Source of the DNA: DATBGO01 sp963785765
GTDB taxonomy: Bacteria; Actinomycetota; Actinomycetes; Streptosporangiales; Streptosporangiaceae
Assembly (NCBI GenBank): GCA_963785765.1
Contig: CAWAWM010000001.1
Coordinates: 124,001 to 188,000, forward strand
Length of the DNA: 64,000 nucleotides
Reading direction: 5' to 3'
The notes below the pieces were generated by a model. That model worked only from the letters and a program-made list of their open reading frames with translations, searched no databases and was not told the origin of the DNA. The position numbers were made by a program, and so were the translations under genes. Below, one piece after another: positions 36,801 to 46,383 of this stretch (positions are counted from its first letter, which is position 1; the number at the start of each line of letters is the position of its first letter).

Positions 36801-39800
36801 GGCGGCAACGGGTGCCGGAGCCTGAGCCTGAGGCTGGGGCGCGGCGGGCGCGGCCGGACCGGGCCCGGCCGCTGCGGCGGGAGCGGCCTGCGCCACGGTA
36901 CCCCGGTCACGGGCGAAGCCGATGACGTGGGCCAGCGTGGGGAAGTCGCGGAGCCTGAGGTTCTCATCGCGCGGGATGCCGAACTGCTCGCGCACGGCGG
37001 CGAACACCTCGGCCTGCTTGACGGTGTCGACGCCGAGGTCGGCTTCCAGATCGAGATCGAGGTCGAGCAGCTCCGGCGGGTAGCCGGTCATGTCGGCGAC
37101 GATCTGCACGATCTGGCCGACCACCGGATCCGCGGCGGAGGCGACCGCCGCGGGGGCTTCCTGAGCCGGCCCGGGTGCCGCGGCAGCCGACGGTGCAGTC
37201 GTGGTCGGTGCCGCCGCAGTAGGTGCTGCTGCAGTCGGTGCCACTGCGGGAGCGGCCTGCGCCACGGTACCCCGATCGCGGGCGAAGCCGATGACGTGGG
37301 CCAGCGTGGGGAAGTCGCGGAGCCTGAGGTTCTCATCGCGCGGGATGCCGAACTGCTCGCGCACGGCGGCGAACACCTCGGCCTGCTTGACGGTGTCGAC
37401 GCCGAGGTCGGCTTCCAGATCGAGATCGAGGTCGAGCAGCTCCGGCGGGTAGCCGGTCATGTCAGCGACGATCTGCACGATCTGGCCGACCACCGGATCC
37501 GTTGCGGCCTCGGCCGCGGCGGCTGGGGCGGCGGGTGCCGCGGCAGCGGGCGGTGCGGTCGTAGGCGGTGCGGTCGTGGGCGGTGCAGTCATGGGCGGTG
37601 CGGTGGCGGGCGCTGCGGTCGTGGGCTGAGGCGCGGCCGCCGGCGGTCGGCCAGCTGCGCCCGGTCCCTGACGAAACCGATGACGTGCGCCAGCGTGGGG
37701 AAATCCCGGAGCCTGAGGTTCTCCTCGCGGGGGATGCTGAAGCGTTCCCTGACCGCGGCGAAGACTTCGGCCTGCTTCACCGTGTCGACGCCGAGGTCGG
37801 CTTCGAGGTCGAGGTCCGGCTCGAGCAGATCTCGCGAGTAGCCGGTCAGCCCTTCGACAATATCCAGAACGGCTAGCTCCACCGGGTCAGCCGCCGGCGG
37901 TGCGAGCGGCTCGGCGACCGGCGCCGCAGCCGCCGGGGCCGCGGGAGCCGAGACCGGAGCCGGGACCGCCGGGCAGCCACTGGCGCCGCTGACCGAGCGC
38001 CAGCGGGGACCGGCTGAGCCAGGCCTGGCGCCGCGGCCACCCGGCCACCGGCTAGCAGGCCGTCCACGACCAGGCCATCAGGCGAGGGCGCGGGAGCGGT
38101 CAAGGTGGGCGCGATAACCACGACCGGGGAAGCGACGGGCTGTACCGCAGGATCGGCGGGCCGTACCACAGGCTCGGCGGGTGCCGGGGCTGGCTGGACC
38201 GGGCCGTCGTCGACGACGCGGAGCCGGTGCTGCACGACCTCGAGCCTGGCCGCCGGGCGGCCAGTGACCCGCGCCAGCCAGGAATTCCACGTCGCGTCGT
38301 CGGCCACCCGGTAAGCGAAGCCCAGGTCGGTGGGCGCGCGGCGGCGGCCGTCCGGCGAGGGAATCCAGCGCAGCAGCATCATCGCGATCTGCGAGCCGAA
38401 GCCCGCGGCCAGGCGGAGCGCGAAGCTGACCGGATAGGCGCCGCCCCGGGACAGGTTCAGCGGCCCGAGTTCGGGATCGATCTCACGGAAGTTGGCGACC
38501 GGCGGGACGATCCCCGTTTCCAGGGCCTTGATGGCCACAACCTCTTCGATCCCGGCCCCCATCGCGTGGCCGGTGAAGCCCTTGGTGTTGGCGATGACGA
38601 CCGAGTCGGCGAGCGGGCCGAACACCCGGCGCAGCGCGTTGATCTCAGCCGACGCGCTGCCGCCGCGGGCCGGCGTGTAGGTCTCGTGGGAGACGAACAC
38701 CGTCTGGCCCGCGATCGCCCGACGGTCGATGCCGCGGCGCTCGGCCTGCTGCAGCAGGCTCTCCATGACCTGGCCGATGTGGTCGACGTCGAGCCGGGTG
38801 CCGTGGAAGGCGCTGTTGGCGGCGACGGCCGCGAGCACCTCGCAGATCGGCCGGATGCCGCGCTCGCGCGCCGCATCGGCTGACTCGATCACCATGGCCG
38901 CGGCACCAGCACCGATGATCATGCCGTGCCGCCTGCGGTCGAACGGCAGCGCGGCGTTCTCCACGACGTCGTCAGTGGCGGCCGCACCACTGGCCAGGAA
39001 GCCTGACCCGGTCCACGGCAGCAGCGTGTCCGAGGAGATGTTATCCGCAGACACGATGATCACCCGGCGGCAGCGGCCAGCCCGGATCCAGTCCTCGGCC
39101 ACCGAGACCGCCACGGCGGTGCTCGCACAGGCCGAGTTCACCTGGGTGTTCGGCCCGCGGGCGCCGATCAGCTCGGCGAACTGCGAGTGGCCCATGGCCA
39201 GCGTCCGGAACAGGAAGCGGCGGTCGAAGATGAACGGATGGGTCTCCAGCGCGTGCCGGAGCTCGGCGATGCGGCGGTCGACTTCAGCGACCGCCTGGTC
39301 GGAGGCGCTCATCCGGCTGCGGATGTCCTCGAGCATCGCTAGCTCGCTCCGGTGCGTGCGGTCCTCGTGGTAATGGTTCATGTCGTCAACGAACGACTCG
39401 TAGCCGGGGAACGCCGAGGCGAACACGCACGCCGGTGTCGTCCCGCAGGTCGTCGGGCAGTCCCCAGGCGCCCGGCAGCTGGGTGCCGAGGGTGGTGGTG
39501 TGGTAGTGCCGGACCAGCGGGATGCCCGCGTCGCGCAGCGCGTCAATGCCGGCGCCGATCGCCAGCCTGGTGCAGGCGTCGAGCGCCGCGTCGCGATCGG
39601 AGTCGATGCCGAACTCCTCGACCGCGTTGAAGGGGGCGTACCGGCCCGCCAGCTTGATGACGTCGTCCTCGCCGTCGATCGTCTCGAAGACCGGCTCACC
39701 GCGCTCGCTCTTCACCAGCCTGGTGATGTGCTTGTTGACCATCTCGCGGCGGACCTGCCGCGGGATCAGGTCGATGAACTGCTGACCGGCCAGGATGCGG

Positions 39801-42800
39801 GAGACGTTCTCGTCGTCGAAGATCCGCTCTACGCCGGGCAGGCCGAGCGCGGCACCGGTGATGGCAACCGGTTCCATCGCGGTCGGTGCCTGATCGGCGG
39901 GCGTCGCGGCCGCCGGGTACCCGGCGGGTGCCGGACCGTCGTTCAGGATGTGACGGCCCTGCTCGAGCAGGTCGGCCACCAGGTGGCCGAGTTCGGAATA
40001 GCGATCGCTTGACATGACTGGTCCCTGGACAACAGGTGTGGGCGGGCGCGGAGCCGGGCTGGCCACCGGGGTGGCGAGCGCGGGGGTGGCGGCCACGGGG
40101 GTGACGGGCACGGGCGTGGCCGGCACGGGGGTGGCCGGACTCGGGCTGACGGTAACGGGCAGGCTGGCGGTCACCGGCGGGGAAGCGGGCGCTGACTGTG
40201 CTGCGTCCGGCACCGGACCACCGAGGCCCGCTGCGTACAGGCCGCACAGCGCGGCGTTGAACGAGGCCAGGTCGCCGTTCTTCGGGTGGTTGGTGAACAG
40301 CGTGACGACGTCGTCGTGCACCGAGCCGAGCACGTCCTCGGCGAAGCCCTGCAGCGCGCGCTTGGGCCCGACCTCGACGAACACTCGGGCCCCGGCCTCG
40401 TACAGGGTCCGCAGGCCCTTGACGAACTGCACCGGCGAGGCGACCTGGCGGCCGAGCGTGTCCAGCATCCTGCCGACCACGTCCGGGCCCTCGGTCAGGT
40501 AGAACTCGCCGTCGACGTTGGCCACGATGGGCAGGGTGGGCGCGTGCAGCTGCAACCTGGCCAGCGTCTGCTTGAGCGACTCGCTGACCGGCGCCACGAT
40601 CGAGGTGTGGAAGGCATGGCTGACCGGAATGCGGAACGCCGTCAGCCCGGCCTCCTGGAATGCCGCGATGGCCTGCTCGACGGCGGGGGTGGCGCCGCCG
40701 ATCACGGCCTGGTGGGTGCTGTTCACGTTGGCGGTGACCACGTAGCCGTCGACCGAGGCGACGATCCGCTCGATGTCCGCCAGCGGCGCCATGACGGCGG
40801 CCATGGCGCCGTTGTCGGCGATCTCCAGCCGGGCCATGCCGCGGCCGCGGGCGCTGACCGCCTCGAGCGCGGCCGGGAACGACAGGGCGCCCGCTTCCAC
40901 GAGTGCGCCGTATTCACCGAGGCTGTGACCGATCACCATGTCGGGCTTGATGCCGTAGGCCTCCATCATCCGGGTCAGGGCGAAGTCGGTGGCCAGCACG
41001 GCGGGCTGGGTGATCTCGGTCTGCAGCAACTGCTGCTCGAGCTGCGCGACCGCATCGGGGTTGCTGCTGTCGATGAAGATGTAATCGGTCAGCGGCTTGC
41101 CGAGCAGCGGCGTCATCACCCGGTCGGCCTCGGCGAACGTCTGCGCCACGATCGGCTCGGTCGCGCGGAGCTCATCGAGCATGTTGACGTACTGCGAGCC
41201 CTGGCCGGTGTAGAGGAAGGCGACCTTAGGCGCGTGGCCGTGGCCCAGGAAGATGCCGCGGGCGCGCAGCATCTTGCGCATCTCGGCGGTCCCGCCGGTC
41301 AGCGCCTTCACCGCCATGGCGGTCTTGTCCGCCAGTTCGGCGGCACTGCCGTAGTCGATGGCGGCGCGGTAACTGGCCCGCAGCGCCGCCGGGTCAGGCG
41401 GCTGCGGCGGCGGTGCCTGGCCCGCCGCGGCCTGCTCATGTACCTGGCCCAGCCGGGTGGCCAGGTCAGCCTCGCTCTCGGCGCCGAGCACCAGGGCGCC
41501 GCGCAGCGGAACCTTGGCGGGCTGGCTGCGCCGGGCGGCCGCAGTCGCGCCGTCCTGGGCCGCCGGGGCGGCGCTGTCCTGGGCGGCGCTGTCCTGGGCC
41601 TGGCCGCTGGTGGCCCGCAGCTCGGCGGCTTCCGCCTGCCGCGCTGTGGCCGCGTCGAACCGGCCGGGGACGTACTCCTCGAGTACCGCGTGGAAGTTGG
41701 TGCCGCCGAAGCCGAAGGCGCTCACCGCGCCGCGCCGCACTCCGGCCGGTGGTTCCGGCCAGTCACGAAGCTCGGTGTTGACGCGGAACGGTGAGGTGGC
41801 CCAGTCGACGTTCGGGTTGGGGTCACGGAAATTCAGGCTGGGTGGCAGAACCTTGTTGTGCAGCGACATGACTAGCTTGAACAGCCCGGCGGCGCCCGCC
41901 GCGGCCTTCAGGTGGCCGATGTTCGATTTCACCGAGCCCAGTGCGATCGAGCCAGGGGCGGCGCCGCCGAACACGGCGTTGAGGCTCTCCAGCTCGGAGG
42001 CGTCGCCGACCCGCGTCGAGGTGCCGTGCGCTTCGATCAGGGTCGCACTGGCCGGGTCCTCACCGGCGTTACGCCAGGCCCGCTCCACGGCCAGGCGCTG
42101 CCCGACCGGGTTGGGGGCAGTGATCCCCTTGCCCTTGCCGTCGCTGGACCCCGCGGTGCCGAGCAGGACCGCATAGATCCGGTCGCCGTCGCGCTCGGCG
42201 TCGGCGAGCCGCTTGAGGATGAACAGCGCCGCGCCCTCGCCCATCACGAAGCCGTCCGCCCCGGCGTCAAACGGACGCGTCCCGGTCGCGGACAGCGCGC
42301 CGATCTTGCAGAACTTCACGAACGCGGCCACGTTGTTGTTTCGGTCGATGCCACCGGTGACCGCTACGTCGTACTGCCCGTCCACCAGGCCCTGGACCGC
42401 AGCGTTGATCGCGGCCAGTGCGGAGGCGCAGGCCGCGTCGGTGGTGAAGCTCGGACCGCGGAAATTGAACAGGTTGGCGACCCGGCCGGCCAGGATGTTC
42501 GCCAGCTCGCCCGGCATCGTGTCCTCGTTGATGTCGGGGAAGTGGCTCAGGAAAGAAGCTGCGGTCTGGCTGGCGATCGTCTCCCTGGTGCCGTCCGGCA
42601 ATTCGGCGAAAGCCGATGACCTGACCAGTTCCTGCATGAACTCGGGCAGCTGGATGCGCAAGTTAGACGCGTAATGCTTCTCGCCGCCGATGGCGTTGCC
42701 GATGATCACGGCGACCCGTTCCGGGTCGATCTTCCAGTCTGGCCAGCCGGCGTCCACCAGGGCCGAGCGAGCCGCGGAGACCGCCCACTTCTGGGTGTCG

Positions 42801-43093
42801 TCCATCTGGTCGCCGACCTTCGGCGGGATCGGCAGCCGCCAGGCGATCGGGTCCCACGGAAACTCCCGGACCCACCCGCCGATGCGCGAGTAGGTCTTGT
42901 CGGGCACCCGGGGATCGGGGTCGTAGTAGAGATCCTGATCCCACCGGTCCTTCGGGACTTCGGTGACGCAGTACCGGCCCTCGGTGATGTTGTTCCAGAA
43001 CGCAGCCGCGTTCGGCGCCTCGGGCATGATGGCGCTGATGCCGACGATGGCGACCGGCTGGGGCTGACGCGAGGTTGACTGGTTCGGGCTCAT
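33897..43093 (-). CDS. Multidomain lipid/polyketide synthase KS-AT-KS-ACPx4-KR-DH (three apparent frameshifts)
   Basis: Read as one protein of about 3060 residues. Order: KS1 (Cys222 DAACAS, His356 EAHGTST, His394 SNIGHLK); AT (Ser724 in IGHSLGEYG); KS2 (Cys in VNSACAST near 39128, SHETYT, KGFTGHAMGAG); four ACPs; KR (VTGAAGSIV, Tyr in TDYSAANDL); PKS-type DH (YDHQIESFTVLPGVMG, FPHGPAYQVLG). The sequence is open in segments 39386-43093, 37873-39699, 37589-37882 and 33897-37592. Joints are near 39427 (extra base), 37971 (C missing on coding strand) and 37645 (C missing). Correcting each restores an uninterrupted protein with natural linkers. The KS-AT-ACPn-KR-DH order resembles PfaA-type PUFA synthases, with an extra KS and no enoylreductase. 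The ATG overlaps the acyl-CoA dehydrogenase stop. Product unknown. Confidence 0.88.
36533..37876 (-). repeat. Four tandem acyl-carrier domains, three nearly identical in DNA
   Basis: ACP copies lie at about 37670-37876, 37277-37480, 36908-37110 and 36533-36739, joined by Ala/Pro-rich linkers. The last three share about 200 bp that appear identical except for scattered single bases; the first is diverged (RERFSIPREEN). All carry DLGVDTVKQAEVF, with Thr at the position of the usual phosphopantetheine Ser. Tandem ACPs are typical of PUFA-type synthases, where copy number affects yield. The near identity indicates recent duplication or gene conversion. Confidence 0.9.
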
Positions 43094-44814
43094 GACGATC
43101 GATCCTGTTCCGCGGGCGACGCCTGCCGCCCGTATAGTGCGTCGGCGACGCGATCCATATCGGCCATCAGGCCGGCCTGAGCGGCATGCACGGCGTCCAG
43201 GCCGAGGCCGGATTCGAACGGGGCCAGGTCGGCGCCCTGGCCGGCGCCGATCACCCAGCGCAGCCCGTCATGGGCTACCTTCTGCGCGGCTTCCCTGGCG
43301 AACACCCGGCTCATGGCCGCGAGGGCGGCGGGCGCGAACCGGTGATCGCCCTTGGCCGGCAGGGTGCCATCGAGGGCGGCCGCGGCGCGGGCCGCGAACG
43401 TGCCCGCCCCTTCGGCGTACGCGATCAGCTCACCGAGCCGCAGCAGGATGTGCTGGCTTCGGGTGAGCCGCCCCGCCCGGCAGGCCTCGAGCACGCTGGC
43501 CAGCGCGTCACTGGCCAGGGCGGCCGTGTCCGCGCCGACGTCGGGATGCCGGCCATGCAGCGCGCGCAGTTCGGCCGCGATGTCCGGGTAGTAGCGCCCC
43601 GAGGTCTTCAGGTGCTGCTGCCAGCGGTCGCGGGCGATCGTCATCTCCATGATCTCGGACGTGCCTTCGTAGATCGTGGTGATGCGGACGTCGCGCTTGA
43701 TCTTCTCGACCAGGTAGTCGCGGGTGTACCCGTAACCGCCGTGGGCCTGGATGGCCGCGTCCGCGGCCAGGTTGCCCGCCTCGGTGGCCAGGTACTTCGC
43801 GATGGCACCCTCGGTGTTCAGGGCACCGTCCTGGCCCTCGCCCGCGTCGATCCGCGCGGCCGTGTACTCGATATAGGAGCGCGCGGCCTCCAGGCGGATC
43901 GCATGCGGGACGATCAGCTTGTGGGTGTAGCCCTGCTTCTCCGAGAGCGGCGCGCCGGCCTGGATGCGGGTGGTCGAGTAGTCGATGGCCCGGTCCAGCG
44001 CGGCCCAGCCGGCCCCGAGGCCGAAGGCGCCGACCGTCACGCGGGTGAAGCCGAACACCTTCTGCGCCTGCCACAGGCCCTGCCCCTCGATGCCGCCGAC
44101 CAGGTTGCCCACCGGAACCACCGCGCCGTCGAGGAACAGCGCGGCCGTGTTGGACAGCCGGATGCCGTGCTTGTCCTCGGGCGGGTTCTGGCCGAACCCG
44201 TCCGTGCCGCGATCGAGGACGAACCAGGTCGGGCCGCCCGGCGCCTTGGCCAGGATGGTGTACTTGTCGGCGATGCCGCCGTTGCTGATCCACTGCTTGC
44301 GGCCGTTCAGCCGGTATCCGGTGACCTCGCCGTCGGCCACGATGGGCGTCGCGGTGGTCTTCAGCGCCCCGAGGTCACTGCCCGCCTCGGGCTCGGTGGC
44401 GCCGTAGGCGTACAGGATCCCGCGCTCGGCGATCTCGCCCAGCCAGGTGCGCTTCTGCTCGGGGGTGCCGCCGAACGCGATCGGATCGCTGCCGAGGAAG
44501 GTAGCGAACAGGCTGGTGCCCAGGCCGAGGTCAATGCGGGCCATGTGCTCGCAGACCCGGTAGTTGTCCATGGTATCGCCGCCCATCCCGCCGTATTCCT
44601 CGGGAACGAACAGCAGGTGCACGCCAAGCTCGTCGCTGCACATGGCCCGGACCAGATCCTCCGGGCAGACATCATCGTGGTCGAGCTGAAGCTGGCGCTC
44701 CTGGGGCATCGCGTGGGCGACGTACTCCCTGATCGCGTCCAGCATCATCGTGAGGGTTTCGGCATCGAGGCCGGTCGGCGTCTGGGCCGTGGTCTTCTCA
44801 GTCAGGGTCAGCAC
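43090..44814 (-). CDS. Acyl-CoA dehydrogenase
   Basis: About 574 residues with the FAD-dependent ACAD fold: FVPEEYGGMGGDTMDNYRV, YGATEPEAGSDLGALKTTA, GRKQWISNGGIADKYTILAK, VFGFTRVTVGAFGLG, and a C-terminal AIQAHGGYGYTRDYLVEK plus IYEGTSEIMEM (catalytic Glu near residue 383). A C-terminal helical extension (residues 400-570) makes it longer than short-chain ACADs. GTG 44814 is the start; its stop overlaps the synthase ATG, so the two are co-translated. It could desaturate acyl-CoA feeding the synthase. Because the synthase lacks an enoylreductase, a reverse or linked redox role is an attractive but unproven alternative. Confidence 0.92.
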   Translation of the reverse strand: MLTLTEKTTAQTPTGLDAETLTMMLDAIREYVAHAMPQERQLQLDHDDVCPEDLVRAMCSDELGVHLLFVPEEYGGMGGDTMDNYRVCEHMARIDLGLGTSLFATFLGSDPIAFGGTPEQKRTWLGEIAERGILYAYGATEPEAGSDLGALKTTATPIVADGEVTGYRLNGRKQWISNGGIADKYTILAKAPGGPTWFVLDRGTDGFGQNPPEDKHGIRLSNTAALFLDGAVVPVGNLVGGIEGQGLWQAQKVFGFTRVTVGAFGLGAGWAALDRAIDYSTTRIQAGAPLSEKQGYTHKLIVPHAIRLEAARSYIEYTAARIDAGEGQDGALNTEGAIAKYLATEAGNLAADAAIQAHGGYGYTRDYLVEKIKRDVRITTIYEGTSEIMEMTIARDRWQQHLKTSGRYYPDIAAELRALHGRHPDVGADTAALASDALASVLEACRAGRLTRSQHILLRLGELIAYAEGAGTFAARAAAALDGTLPAKGDHRFAPAALAAMSRVFAREAAQKVAHDGLRWVIGAGQGADLAPFESGLGLDAVHAAQAGLMADMDRVADALYGRQASPAEQDRSS

Positions 44815-44993
44815 TGGGTCATCACCTCTTGTCACCAGCGTCGTCCCTGAGCGGCCCGCAGGCGAGAGGCCATAGGTCCTTCCGGGGGCGACGATGGACT
44901 GGTTACTGGCAAGTAACATGGCCCGGCGCCGTTACTCAGCGGGGCAGGCTGCCGGGGGTGGCACATGAGACGCGGATCGATCGCGATCAACAG

Positions 44994-45068
44994 CTAACGC
45001 GCCCGCCGGATGTGTGGCGCCGCGAGCGTTATCAACAAGGCGATCGTGACCAGGCTGATGAGGATCAT
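44994..45068 (-). CDS. Possible 24-residue membrane peptide
   Basis: ATG at 45066-45068 is preceded by a strong CGGAGGGAG site on the minus strand. The peptide MILISLVTIALLITLAAPHI ends in basic RRAR: one hydrophobic helix with a positive tail, a common design for small membrane proteins. It lies between the CTAG motif at 45161 and the acyl-CoA dehydrogenase start, so it could be the first gene or leader of the lipid operon. No homology can be claimed. Confidence 0.4.
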   Translation of the reverse strand: MILISLVTIALLITLAAPHIRRAR

Positions 45069-45160
45069 GGCCCGCTCCCTCCGGTGACCCCGGGGTGGCT
45101 GGCGGCCGGCGGTGGCTTGATCCTCGATGTCCTGGCTAACTCTACATCTGAACTTAAAAA

Positions 45161-45180
45161 CTAGCAATTTATTTCTAGAA
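45161..45180. promoter_or_regulatory. CTAG-type putative operator upstream of the lipid operon
   Basis: Reads CTAGCAAT then four bases then TTCTAGAA, inside an unusually AT-rich patch (45150-45190). The same 8+8 bases with different central bases occur at 46345-46364, at the promoter of a wHTH gene. It is an imperfect inverted repeat of CTAG-AA half-sites. It lies about 90 bp before the small peptide gene and about 350 bp before the acyl-CoA dehydrogenase start on the minus strand. Binding by the 46384 regulator is inferred. Confidence 0.55.
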
Positions 45181-45207
45181 GATCTTAGCTTTCATAGACG
45201 AGCAGGC

Positions 45208-45870
45208 TCAGGACGCCGGTGCCGCCGGGACATCGGGCGGGATGTGCACGCCGATCTCGCCGCCGAGCCTGAACCCCGCGGACAGGCTGAGGTCGTCGCC
45301 GCTCCAGAAGCGCCCCGCGTCATACCAGCTCGGGCGGGGTCGGCCGGGGAGGAGCCCCATGGCGTGGTAGGTGATCGCCAGGACCTCGGCGCAATAGGCG
45401 GTCGCCAGGTTGACGTCCCCCGTTCGCCGCTTTACGGCAGGCATGCGGCCGGTCAGCCACTGCCCGGCGAGCCGGGCGGCGGACGGGAACGGCGTGCCAT
45501 CAAGTCTCGCGATGGTGCGCAGGACCGCGTCTTCCATCTCGCGGGTGACCGGGAGGTCAAGCTGGCGTACCCAGGCCCGCTGGCTGTACTTGGCGGTCCA
45601 GGTGATCGCGGCCGCGCGCAGGTCGTGCAGCTGGACGCCGCGCTGGCGGGTCCCCGACCACAGGTCGGGCAGCGACCGGCCGAGTTCCGCGTGCCACATC
45701 AGCGGCGGCAGATCGGCGATGACGACGGACATGCCGACGTGGTTGACCGGGCTGTTGGTCGCGACCTGGATGGCCCGGTCCGCTGCCTTGCGTCCGCGAA
45801 ACAGCCACACATCGCCGGTGCGGGTCAGATCGAGCGCTTCATCGAGCGTGATGGTCACGGTGGCGGGCAC
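45208..45870 (-). CDS. Permuted papain-fold (NlpC/P60, YiiX-like) protein
   Basis: About 220 residues. The N-terminal half has a GDVWLFRGRKAADRAIQ loop and SPVNHVGMSVVIADL with a conserved His. The C-terminal half has LATAYCAEVLAITYHAMGLL with a Cys. This reversed His-then-Cys order fits permuted papain-like enzymes of the YiiX/NlpC-P60 group, which cleave amide or acyl bonds. No signal peptide is visible. GTG or ATG near 45870 begins at MPATVTITLDEAL. Role unknown; it neighbours small membrane proteins on the opposite strand and is not in the lipid operon. Confidence 0.7.
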   Translation of the reverse strand: MPATVTITLDEALDLTRTGDVWLFRGRKAADRAIQVATNSPVNHVGMSVVIADLPPLMWHAELGRSLPDLWSGTRQRGVQLHDLRAAAITWTAKYSQRAWVRQLDLPVTREMEDAVLRTIARLDGTPFPSAARLAGQWLTGRMPAVKRRTGDVNLATAYCAEVLAITYHAMGLLPGRPRPSWYDAGRFWSGDDLSLSAGFRLGGEIGVHIPPDVPAAPAS

Positions 45871-45887
45871 GGTCGTAGCCTAGGCAT

Positions 45888-46070
45888 GTGCGGTGGTGGA
45901 AGATTTTAGGGCTGGCAGGTTTCGCGGGCGTCGCCGCTTCCGGGGTGGTCATTGCCAGGGCGCAGCGGCGCCGTCGCGCCTACACGCCACAGGAGATCAG
46001 GGAGCGACTGCATGCCAGGCTCGCCGAAGCGGCCGGGCCAGGTCAGCAGGGCCGGGGGCCCGGGCCGTGA
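45888..46070 (+). CDS. Small single-pass membrane protein
   Basis: 60 residues. One membrane segment (WWKILGLAGFAGVAASGVVI) is followed by a basic cytoplasmic tail RAQRRRRAYTPQEIRERL and a helical end. GTG 45888 starts the frame. Its stop overlaps the next start (GTGA), so the two small membrane proteins are co-translated. The YTPQEIRERLHARL-type tail is a familiar actinobacterial small-protein pattern without assigned function. Confidence 0.75.
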   Translation: MRWWKILGLAGFAGVAASGVVIARAQRRRRAYTPQEIRERLHARLAEAAGPGQQGRGPGP

Positions 46071-46294
46071 CCAGCAGGACCGAGTACCTGATCGGTGCTG
46101 CGGTCGTGCTGGCGATCATCGTGCTGGGGATCGCGGTCATGGTGATCGTGGTGCGGCGCTCCGGGTCCCGGCGACGGCCCTCACGGCGCCAGGCTGAGAT
46201 CCAGCGCGCCGCGGCGGCGGAGGTGGCGGCGATACAGGAGGACGAGAAATCCTTCCGGCCAGATGGGCCCGGAGATCAGCACGACGATCTCTGA
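46067..46294 (+). CDS. Small single-pass membrane protein
   Basis: 75 residues from GTG 46067, coupled to the previous gene. It has one strong membrane helix (LIGAAVVLAIIVLGIAVMVI), a basic stop-transfer (RRSGSRRRPSRRQ), then a charged helix (EIQRAAAAEVAAIQEDE) and an acidic end. No domain is recognised. It probably forms a pair with the preceding 60-residue protein. Confidence 0.7.
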   Translation: MTSRTEYLIGAAVVLAIIVLGIAVMVIVVRRSGSRRRPSRRQAEIQRAAAAEVAAIQEDEKSFRPDGPGDQHDDL

Positions 46295-46344
46295 TCCGCC
46301 CGCCAACACCGGATAGCCGCGGCACCTACATATGCAATGCAAGA

Positions 46345-46383
46345 CTAGCAATGCAGTTCTAGAAGTTGTGATACACTCTTAAC
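46345..46383 (+). promoter_or_regulatory. Promoter and CTAG operator of the wHTH gene
   Basis: CTAGCAATGCAGTTCTAGAA at 46345-46364 is followed by TACACT at 46372-46377, a good -10 hexamer. The GTG start is at 46384, only six bases after the hexamer, so the transcript is probably leaderless. The palindromic TTCTAGAA would lie just upstream of the -10, well placed for repression. It matches the site at 45161-45180. Confidence 0.6.

Noticed and set aside
35598..37841. Very long open frame on the plus strand opposite the ACP repeats
   Set aside because: It is the mirror of the repeated, GC-biased ACP coding sequence; its translation is repetitive and the minus strand has clear domains.
37589..37882. 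Separate small ACP gene between two synthase frames
   Set aside because: Its linker continues naturally in the frames on both sides once single bases are corrected, so it is the first ACP of the large synthase.
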